Of a stretch of DNA of 64,000 bases, positions 55,670 to 64,000 are shown in pieces. The position numbers and the translations under genes are program-made. The notes under the pieces are model-generated. The model made no database searches and had not been told where the DNA came from. It saw nothing but the letters and a program-made list of their open reading frames with translations. The stretch's first letter is position 1, and every line of letters begins with the position of its first letter. This DNA is from Astragalus membranaceus (lineage: Eukaryota; Streptophyta; Magnoliopsida; Fabales; Fabaceae): contig CM076848.1 in the NCBI GenBank assembly GCA_039519185.1, forward strand, positions 125,806,371 through 125,870,370, read 5' to 3'.

Positions 55670-55832
55670 CAATTCCACATCTAAAGATGGTGTATCATTT
55701 TTATCAGCTTACTCAGCTCAAAAGGAAAGAAAATGAAAATCACACAAAAAAGAGAAGTGAAATTCACGAGACAAAAGTGGATTGAAAAAAAACAAACCTG
55801 AATAAAGAAAAATCAGAAAAAATTGTAAGCTG

Positions 55833-56195
55833 ACACATCATACTATCAAACACATAAGAGATCCTTGTCTGAATAAACACTCAAACACCTCTTTGGGCCT
55901 TATTATCCTCATGCCATCGAAGACATGAGATATCCTTGTCTAAATAAACCCTCAAACACCTCTTTGGGCCTTATTATCCTCATACCATCAAACACATAAG
56001 AGATCCTTGTCGGAATAAACCCTCAAACACCTCTTTGGGCCTTATTATCCTCATACCATCAAACACATAAGAGATCATTGTCGGAATAAACCCTCAAACA
56101 CCTCTTTGGGCCTTATTATCCTCATACCGTCAAACACATAAGAGATCCTGGTCGGAATAAACCCTCAAACACCTCTTTGGGCCTTATTATCCTTT
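55833..56195. repeat. 71-bp tandem repeat, five copies
   Basis: The word CTTTGGGCCTTATTATCCT starts at 55891, 55962, 56033, 56104 and 56175, a constant 71-bp period. The units also share 'cataagagatccttgtcgga' and 'ccctcaaacacct'. Divergence between units is a few percent by eye. The array lies in the 3' non-coding part of the outer Ogre-type element, a region known in Ogre to spawn satellite-like repeats. Confidence 0.93.
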
Positions 56196-57966
56196 CTTTC
56201 ATCAACCTCTAACCATTGGCCATGTTATAACCCTAAAAAAGTCCATTCTAATGAATGATTGATTGTTTTCATTTTCTCAAAGTTTTAATAATAGGACAAA
56301 ATAAGTTTATTTGTTTACAATATGTTCTTTAAGAAAAAGGGCTAAAAAAGAGAAAGCTCAAAAAAATAAAACTCAAAAGGGCTTGCACTCCAAAATTCAT
56401 TCAAGAAACACATATATCAATACAAGGTTTAGTGATCACCAAGTGAAGTTTTCATCATAACAAAAACTCCAGACTGTCATAGTCTTTGGGACTCATCTTA
56501 AAGAGAGCCAAAAGTTTATACTAGGACCATCACCTTGATCCCAAAGTGGGGGCATTCCCTTCATCTGTCATTCCACTTAAGCTTGAGGAAATTTGTCCAA
56601 GCGTCTGTCCCATTCATATATCACAACCAATCTATACAGCCATATTGGACCAGCTTCCAAACTCATTACCCTAACTCTGTCACCTTTCCCAACCTCACTC
56701 GAACTAGAGCAACCATTTGAAATACCATTCCAAAGTGGGGCAATCTCGTCACCCTTCACTCCACCTAAAGTTGGGGAAATTCGCCCTACACCCATCTCAT
56801 TCCCTTATTATATTCACATTAATAAAATCATATCGGGGCAATTTCTCAACCCATTATCCTAAATAAACCCTTTCACAATGCTACTTCAGTCGGGACAACC
56901 TTGTCCTTCTCATAATTAGGGCAAAACCAAACTCCATGGGTTGAGACAAAGTCTCTTGCTTTCCACCTTTCATTCCAAAGTAAAGGCATTCCCAATTCAT
57001 CATTTTCTTTATACCCCTAGCTGTTGTCATCACTAGACAAGGGGTATAAAGAAAATGCAAAAACACATCATCAATAAAGGGGATTGCCAAAGTTTGAGTT
57101 AAAATCAAATCTAATTTTTCCAATAAGTGATGATTCCAAAGTATCCACCTCTCGACTTCTCGCATCGAAAGTATTGTTTCTCATCTCAAAAAATGCAAAA
57201 ACACATCATCAATAAATCATAGCATAAATCATTCCACCATGCAACTATGCATTTCATCACAACACTTGCATCTAAGCAATACAATTGCATCTTATCTGCA
57301 TACGCACACACAGTTTATCAACTTTATTACCCACCACATCTCATTCACTACCCCAATAAACATCAATCATTGCACGTGCATACATTACATGCATGCATAC
57401 ACATAACATTTTCTTCAATCAGTGCGTCGACCTATGATCACATATCACACTCCAGATCGCAACCCTAGCACCGAGTCTAGCATCGATCCTTTTGATTAAT
57501 TAGTCCATCAGACCCCCAGTGGTCCTGCATATCCCCAGTGTTCCTTCTTTATTGCTTTTTAATCGACTTCAAGCGTCGATCTCTATGTTTTGTTCTCTTT
57601 AAATCAGTTGGTCAAGCGTTGATCCTATATCACAAACCAGATCGCAATGTTAGCACCGAGTCTAGCATCGATCCTTCACCACCAAATCGGTCATTCAGTT
57701 CAGTTCGAATTAACACGTCAAACGACGGCTCCGAACTTTACCTTCAGATCACTACGTCACCACTGAGCTTGATAGATCATAAGATATTCAAGATTAGCCG
57801 TGTCCGCCTATGACATAGCGTAAATCCTTTGTGGTCAACATATTAGTTCCGGATCTGATCTTGACCTTCACGACCGCCCGACGTAGGTCACCCTCAGACT
57901 GTTATACTAGCACCATAGCTAGTTGCGGTCCATCAGACAATTTTAGTCCATCAAGCCCAGGCAGCC
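56196..57966 (+). other. Outer Ogre-type element, 3' non-coding region
   Basis: No domain is found in any frame. Recurrent strings 'gatcgcaaccctagcaccga', 'gcaccgagtctagcatcgat' (57464, 57652) and 'cagaccccagtggtcc'-like words are typical of this element's 3' end and resume at 60613 after the solo LTR. A 20-base string is shared in inverted order at 56995-57060 ('tataccccta' and 'aggggtataaagaaaatgca'). Confidence 0.55.
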
Positions 57967-58430
57967 TGTAACACCCCAATTCTACCCGTTCTTTTTATTA
58001 CATATCAGAGTGCGGAAATTAAACTTAAAACAGGCAATGGAGCGTCACATGCAACATTTCAAAAAGCCAACAACGTATAATAAAGTAAAAACGTGGAAGA
58101 ACAACATCAACTTAGTTTACAACCCCGAATATTTGTTCAAATACTTCAAACCACCTATCCATGTTTCAAAAACAACTAATGCAACAAGCAATTGAAAACA
58201 GTGTTCTTCCCCTCCCCGGGTGCTACGTATCAGAGACGACACTGACTCGGCTACTAAAAGACCCTTGGTCTTCATTTGCGACTACCTGCACGTTACCCAC
58301 GTAGAGGTAACATTCAAACAGAAAGGGTGAGTCTCTAACAGCATAAAAGCATATATGATAGATAATATACTAGAGAATATGCAACTATAACTACCATAGC
58401 ACATCAACAGTCATAAGTACAACTATCACG

Positions 58431-58504
58431 GAGCAACACCAACAAGTAACAACATAAGCAAAACGACGAGCAACACCAACAAGTAACAACATAAGCAAAA
58501 CGAC
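58431..58504. repeat. 37-bp direct duplication in solo LTR
   Basis: Two units beginning 'gagcaacaccaacaagtaac' at 58431 and 58468. Confidence 0.85.
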
Positions 58505-59039
58505 AAGCAACGACACCATGGGTACAACGTGTATGTATGAAATGCAACCCACACCGACGGGTATATGCATGTGGTACCAATCAACGTAAATAGCATTTGT
58601 GGCTTCATCATCAACACTGAGCAAAGCTCTATGGCCGAAGCCTACATCAACGTAATAATGCATTATGCCATGCATGAGACACCATGTACAACGCATCGGA
58701 ACAATCAACAACATAATCATGCTATGCACAACAACGTCAACAACATCATCATTGGTCATATTCGACCCAACCACATCATCATCGAGTTTTGGTCATATTT
58801 GACCCAACAACAACAACAACAAGATTTAGTCACATGGACTCAACAACAAGAACAGCAAATTTAGTCTTATTAGACACAACAAAACATCACAACACTGAGG
58901 TAGCACAAAGTGGCGCCTCGGAAACAACACCAACAACACAGACACAACACATTGGCCCCCAACAGCACATAAACGGGTGCCTGAGGCAAACTGCGCCACC
59001 CTGGGCGCCAAAACAGACAGCACGTGGCGTCATACAGCA

Positions 59040-59205
59040 ACACAGTCCTAGACACAAACTAAGACACAAACCGCAACACAGTCACAAACTAAGACACAAA
59101 CAGCAACACAGTCACAAACTAAGACACAAACAGCAACACAGTCACAAACTAAGACACAAACAGCAACACAGTCACAAACTAAGACTCAAACTACAACACA
59201 GCAGG
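59040..59205. repeat. 30-bp tandem repeat in solo LTR, about five copies
   Basis: A 30-bp unit (CAGTCACAAACTAAGACACA core) recurs at intervals of 30 from about 59050. It is followed by a GC-rich zone with 'ctgcgccac' and 'ctgggcgc' words (59224-59335). The ORF across it is repeat-derived. Confidence 0.9.
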
Positions 59206-60612
59206 CAACATAGACACTAAAACTGGCGCCTGGTGACAACCTGCGCCACATTCTGGGCAACCTGCGCCACTCTGGGCGCAACACAGCAAGCAACCTGGCG
59301 CACACAGGGCAGCGACATGGCGCCCTGGCGCAGCACAACACTAGTGCAGAATTTCCTACAGCAGTGCACCTACTTCGACGAATTAATTAAAATAGCAAAC
59401 GATATCGGATTTTAACAAAAGACCACTCATTGGGAAGCTATCTGAGTGTAGTTTCTGCCTATGATTTTCATTTTTCAAAATAAGTATCCAGTTGGTACAG
59501 TTTTTTAAAACACTACACTGAGGTACCAAAATCGGACAGAATGATTTACCCAACTTGCAACTAAATTTTCTTTCTCATTTCTTAATGAAATTTCGTGAAA
59601 CCAGTGCCTATTTCGTAGAGAGTTAAGTCTACTATCCAATGAAATAAGAATCATTCAAAACGGAGTTCGATTGAGAACACAAAACCTACAAAAACCGAAC
59701 CTACTCACAGTTTGATTCTAGAATTTTGACCCAACTTTGGAGACTCATAACTTGAGCTACACAACTCCAAATTGAACGGAACCAGTGCCAAAACGACCGG
59801 CTTTAAGTCTATTTTCAAAAACAATCAGCCACATAATTTTTAGATCAACCAAACAGTACCAGTTTTAGAAGGACCGAAACAGTGTCCAGAAACGCACAAA
59901 AGACCATAAGCAAGTAAAACTCATTATGATCAATCACCAAATACCAATCTCAACATCACATACTTATGCATTTTGTCAAACATCTAACATGCATTCTAAA
60001 CATCACTTACACATTCTATCAAACACCTAGCGTGCAACATTTTACCATCTATTCACTCAAGGCCATCAACACTCAAAACAACACCAACAACATACATATA
60101 ATTTCATAATTCATTCATGCATATTATCAAACAACTCCTAGGCATCATAGGTTCTACCCTCCTATATACTACCCATCATTTAACCCTTTATACTATGAGA
60201 CTCCCCTTACCTTAGATTTTCCAAAGATGATGATCTCTCCAGGGGAACACCAAGAAACCACAGCAACCGAGCTTCTCTCCTTCTCCTTGGATTTGCGAAA
60301 CCCCCTTCTTCTCCTCTCTTGAAATCGCGCCTCACTCCTTTCCCTCTTCTCCTCTCTCTATTTCGCAACCCTTTCTTTTCTTTCTCTCTCCAACAATTCG
60401 CAAATGAGCCAACCCTCACTACATGCGCCTAGGCCTTGGATATGGATCACGGGCTTTCCTTTAAGCCCGATCACTAGCACCACCTCCTGAACCCAATGAT
60501 ACGCCTATTAGTCAAAGCCAATATATTTACACCATTAAAATAAATAAATAAATAAATAATGGAATACCTAAATATTTAATTAAATAATTTAATTAAATAT
60601 TTGGGCGTTAAA

Positions 60613-60939
60613 CAGCCCTTCAGACCAACCGGTCCTTCAGCTTAATTCAAATCAATGCGCAAAGCATCGACTGCGAACTAGACCTTCAGATCATTATGCC
60701 AACACTTAAAGGCATCGATCCTTCAGACTAATTAGTCCTTCAAACCAACCGGTCCTTCAGATTCCCAGTGATCCTTCTTTATTGCTTTCTCGTTCACACG
60801 CCAAGTGTTAACCGCCATTTGTGAATTCTCCAAAACCCAACCTTCCTCCCAAACCGACAAAATTAGTATTTGTTTTATCTTTATTTTTATTCATACTATG
60901 AAATTTTGAAAACTCTTCACTTTTTCTAGTAGAATATAA
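60613..60939 (+). other. Outer Ogre-type element, last part of 3' non-coding region
   Basis: It resumes after the solo LTR with 'ccttcagaccaaccggtcct' repeated at 60617 and 60739. The stretch 'ttctttattgctttctcgtt' to the polypurine tract is nearly the same as 52280-52452 of the inner Ogre. Confidence 0.7.
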
Positions 60940-60954
60940 ATAAAGAGGGGCAAC
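60940..60954 (+). promoter_or_regulatory. Outer Ogre-type polypurine tract
   Basis: The sequence is ATAAAGAGGGGCAAC, directly before TGTTGTACCC. Confidence 0.8.
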
Positions 60955-63347
60955 TGTTGTACCCTAATTTTGTCCGACTAGTTTGAAATAAACAATAACC
61001 ATAGGTTATTTTGTTTTCAAGTTTTACTCTTTATTCTTTTGATTATTTATTAAAAGCCAAATAGACTTATTTTTATTATTATTATTTTAAAAGAAAATAC
61101 AAAAGCAGAAAAAACAAAATGAATAAAAATTTATTTGATTAATAAAGTCCAAAAATCTGTTACAAGCAGAAAAATTACAAAAAAAAAAAAGTAATTCAAA
61201 ATTAAAGAGTGGCATGCGTAGAGTGAGGTGCATGGTCTTGCTACAACAGACAGTATTTTGAGAATGGAAACAAGTCTTCTTTTTTCATATTCGCTCACTT
61301 TTCCCATTTTTGCTCCAACAAGACAGCTTTTGCCTGCAAGCACCCAACAACTCTCAACAGCTCTCCCACACCACTGCTCCACTACTCTGATTTTTCTGCA
61401 AAGCACAACACCCAATTTGTCTCAATATGCTAGTTGGCTCTATAAAAGAACTCAAGCCAGAAAACAAAAGGGGAGAGGAGAAAACGATTTTCAGAAGAAA
61501 AAAAATAGTAGAGAATAAAATGTGAGAGGTGAAGAGTGTCAAAGAAGGAGCCGTGAGTATCAAAAAATGGCCAAACAGAACAATGAGAGAAAAAGAACGT
61601 TAATGGGGTTTGAGAGCAAAAATGTACAGACTGAATACAAAAAATTAAGAAATAAACAGGAGCAGAAAACCCACCACCAAACACCGAACGCATAGCCAGT
61701 GTTTCCGGCGCGCCGCTGCCGGTCACGCCACCAGCCCTGCCGGCCTCCTTCTCCGGCGAGCACCACCAAAACCGCCGAACGCCTTCCCCTCCACCTTCAG
61801 ACGCTTCTCTCTCCGATTCTCCTTGTTCTCTCTCCCTTTGGTTGTTTCTTCCTCTAGTTCTCTTATTCTATCATTCTCTTCTTAAGTGTATTTCTCTCTC
61901 CGTGTCCGGCTGGGACAGATTTTTAGGGTTTCAATCCCTATCTTTTTACTTTCCCCTTTTATACCATTTTATTCCTTTTATTTTATTAAATATTTAAATA
62001 ATAAAAATGTTTTCTATAACTCCCTCTTGTTTTTTTAGGCAATGTTAGTGATGGAGGGGGAAAGTTAGTTTCCAGGGTTTGAACCCGGGACCTCCTTCTT
62101 GCACTCCTTTGGTGCACTCCTTCTGTATCCCTTAGCTCGCCAACTGAGCTACCTACTTGGGATTAACTCCCTCTTGTTGTCATCGTGATCCCCTTCCCCT
62201 GATTCTTTCCTTTTTTTATTTTCACTATTATTCGCCACTTATTTTCTATTTATCTAAATAACCAAATTAAAAAGAAACTGATCACTAAATATACCCCCTT
62301 TTTTTACCCTGCACCCCTTTTCTAGTTCTAGTTTGTGGACCTCATATTTTAGTTTGGGCTGACTTGATTATGGACCTGTAATTTAAACCACTACTGACTG
62401 CACCTCCATGTTTCAATGATACAACCCCTTGTTTTTTTAAACCCAGCTTAATGTTTTCACCCCATGTTCCTAATAATACAGCACCCCCTAATTATGGGCC
62501 TCTATTCGTTAGACTGGGCTGCTACTATTCGTTAGACTGGGCTGCTACTAGTAGTACCCCCTTTTTTCATTCTCCCACCCATTTCATTTTCCTCTTTCTT
62601 TAATCAAAAAATAAATCTAATAATGTGTGCTTCCTCTTAATTTGTTTTTCTGACAAAATAAAAATTTCTTTTTTAACAACTTTTTTCATTGTTTCTCAAA
62701 TGGGGGATTAAGTCGATTGTACAATCGGATCAATCTGCGTTTTAGGATAAATGAGCTGTACAGCTCAAGAGCCCTAAAACCCCTATAAAAATAAATAAAT
62801 AATTTGCAAAAACAAAGAAAACATACAAGTTGTTTTCCCTTTAAACAAAAACTCAAATTTCAAAATATAGGGGATTAAATCCTAAAATCCCTATAAAAAA
62901 TAATAATAAAAAATATTAATTAAAAAACACCAACACACAAAACTTTTTCTACCTAAGAACTACGTAACTTTGAATTCTCCATCGCACCCGGAGATACGTA
63001 GGAGCGGGGGCACACTCTCGTCAAGCACAAAAATAAATAAATTTTACTAAGTCTTTTATTTTTAATCTACTTTTCTCTTAATTCATAATAAAGGATAAAA
63101 TACACATTTTTCAAAATTAACATCAATCTGTTTACAACTAATTAGAAGGTAACCTTCCTTAGGAAGGATGTCGTGAGGTGCTAATACCTTCCCCACACAT
63201 AACCGACTCCCAAACCCAAATCTGGTCTCAAGGACCCTTATCCAAACCCAATGGATTTATCAACGTTTGCTCTTTATAATTAAACTTTGGTGGCGGCTTC
63301 ATTTCGAATCTTCAGAGAATCCTTTCCCGGATTTTTCGGTCGCTACA
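60955..63347 (+). repeat. Outer Ogre-type 3' LTR
   Basis: 2393 bp, TGTTGTACCC to GGTCGCTACA, followed by ACCAT. It shows the uninterrupted chromovirus target ('acaacagacagta', 61244-61256) and contains TATAAAAG (61441-61448), a GC-rich patch (61690-61790), a complete SINE (62032-62163) and a palindrome module (62700-62785). A 26-bp direct repeat ('attcgttagactgggctgct') lies at 62505 and 62528. Confidence 0.92.
62032..62163 (-). mobile_element. tRNA-derived SINE in Ogre-type 3' LTR
   Basis: The minus strand begins 'tcccaagtaggtagctcagt' (A box GGTAGCTCAGTTGG). The B box GGGTTCAAACCC follows, and it ends in 'cctaaaaaa'. A 15-bp duplication TAACTCCCTCTTGTT flanks it (62017-62031 and 62164-62178). 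The empty site is at 38807-38821. It is tRNA-like at the head but not a tRNA gene. Confidence 0.9.
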
Positions 63348-64000
63348 ACCATGTTTTTTTTAACTCTGTAACTCGTTTGTTCTATACTCATATGCTACGA
63401 AGTAAGTTATATTTCCCTGGTATTTATTTTATATGATGAATTTAACTTGCCTTATTTTAAGCACGAACATCGTATATACATCTGCCTTACATAAATGCTG
63501 TATTTTTGTAGGTTGGGAACTTTAAATGCGTACTGGTTCAAATACAAAGTTTCAGACTAGTTAGAGTCTCTTTGGTACAATATTTTGAAACCGTATGTGT
63601 TCGTTTTTTTTTCGGCCGTGTTAAAGTAATCATTTAAATGTGTGTCTGCCAAGAAACAACACTAGGTACTTTGATTCCATATCAGTCCGGAACTAAACTT
63701 CCTGTTGTCGTCAAACTCTTATATCCTAGCTGTGGGATCAGCCAGAGGTTTGGACAGACTTTGATTCCTCTGTTCTTCAAGCAATTGCGTTGTACCCTAA
63801 CTCCAACAAAGAGTGTTAGGTTGGGTAGAGGAGACGCGAGGATTGGATTATCTACTGACCTATTGCATGAAAGTAAAATAAATGCAATAAAGTAAGATAA
63901 ATTGCGAGAAAAATAGATTTGTGTGTTATTTGATGTGTGTTTTTTACAAGTATTCTTCTCTCTATATATACACATAGGCCCGCGTCAGCCACTATGCGAG
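63348..64000 (+). other. Far flank of the outer insertion; no recognised gene
   Basis: With the outer element removed, this continues the 3' side of the PMD gene remnant. The ORF at 63638-63895 (85 codons) and its antisense partner (63682-63975) show no domain I recognise. An AT-rich 'tatatatacacata' lies near 63962-63975. Function unknown. Confidence 0.5.

Larger units (their letters stand above)
57967..60612 (-). mobile_element. Solo chromovirus-like LTR
   Basis: It starts TGTAACACCCC at 57967 and ends ...GGCGTTAAA at 60612, with the duplication CAGCC on both sides (57962-57966 and 60613-60617). No internal region or PBS is present, so it is a solo LTR left by recombination between two LTRs. 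The last bases differ from the usual TGTTACA by substitution. Internal layout (a 'gggtgagtctctaacagc' block, a CT-rich tract at 60269-60395) matches the other chromovirus LTRs, suggesting minus orientation. The region between 59233 and 60200 holds nothing coding. Confidence 0.85.
27821..63347 (+). mobile_element. Tat/Ogre-type LTR element without coding region, 35.5 kb with nested insertions
   Basis: The outer ends are TGTTGTACCC at 27821 and GGTCGCTACA at 63347, flanked by the duplication ACCAT (27816-27820 and 63348-63352). The left LTR is followed by a PBS TGGCGACTTCACTAGGGAC, the type reported for Ogre/Tat elements (tRNA-Arg). The right LTR is preceded by the polypurine tract AAAGAGGGGCAAC. 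Without later insertions the interior is about 4.7 kb plus an extra partial LTR, and no gag or pol of its own remains. It therefore resembles a large non-autonomous derivative. Lineage is supported by similarity of its ends to the element at 49990-55354, which does hold Ogre-like integrase remnants. Confidence 0.87.

Noticed and set aside
55833..56195. CRISPR array
   Set aside because: The 71-bp units are contiguous with no variable spacers, in a plant retroelement.
58789..59220. 143-codon ORF with HKLRHKQQHS repeats as a repeat protein
   Set aside because: It is the 30-bp tandem repeat of the solo LTR read in one frame.
62070..62160. tRNA gene on the minus strand
   Set aside because: The boxes are too far apart for a tRNA, and a 15-bp target duplication with an empty site elsewhere shows a SINE.
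63638..63975. Gene on either strand at the right edge
   Set aside because: Two overlapping ORFs on opposite strands, neither with a known motif.

Overview
This window is a gene-poor block of a plant nuclear genome made almost entirely of nested transposable elements. Plant origin follows from the families present: Athila, Tat/Ogre and chromodomain Ty3/gypsy elements, Ty1/copia, L1-type LINEs with a plant RNase H and zf-RVT tail, CACTA DNA transposons, tRNA-derived SINEs and a plant mobile domain (PMD) gene. A captured alcohol dehydrogenase fragment looks eudicot-like. The species cannot be named from the sequence. No intact host gene, rRNA or tRNA gene was found.

Region by region. 1-1877 is an LTR of a chromovirus-like element cut by the window edge. 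It is followed by a (GA)n tract, an AT-rich stretch and a 5' LTR fragment (2412-2945). From about 2946 to 25540 lies stack 1. An L1 LINE (minus strand) is split by a gag-only Ty1/copia element (5079-24300, minus, TSD GTGCA). That element is split inside gag by an Athila element (10159-22697, plus, TSD CTTTC). The Athila element carries a hAT-like MITE in its 5' LTR (TSD TCCATAGG) and a SINE inside reverse transcriptase (TSD GGAAGTGTTTAT). The copia 3' LTR carries an ORF1-only LINE and a second short LINE tail.

25541-27815 is a broken PMD (MAIN-like) gene with recognisable exon/intron borders. Stack 2 begins 18 bases after its stop codon. It is a 35.5-kb unit (27821-63347, plus, TSD ACCAT) bounded by Tat/Ogre-type LTRs, whose own interior has no coding region. 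Into it went a defective chromovirus (28138-36068, minus, TSD AACAG), a second Athila-like element (42138-55669, minus, TSD CAATT) and a solo chromovirus-like LTR (57967-60612, TSD CAGCC). The second Athila in turn holds a 3.5-kb CACTA element (42742-46269, TSD CAT), a CACTA-like fragment (49088 to about 49985) and the 3' end of another Ogre (about 49990-55354). 63353-64000 is the far flank of the PMD gene.

How the parts relate. The target-site duplications and empty sites let the insertion order be read directly. Nearly all coding regions are broken by stops, A-run frameshifts, deletions or insertions. The main exception is a 423-codon Athila ORF downstream of pol (18692-19963). The most notable cargo is in the CACTA element, which carries exon pieces of an alcohol dehydrogenase and of an alpha/beta hydrolase with their splice borders, in the same orientation. 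Other signals of interest are a GC-rich GCACGACCC motif shared by unrelated LTR families, a stem-loop conserved between two Athila families, a G-depleted leader before the intact ORF, GTAC-centred palindromes in Ogre LTRs and a 71-bp tandem array in the Ogre 3' region.
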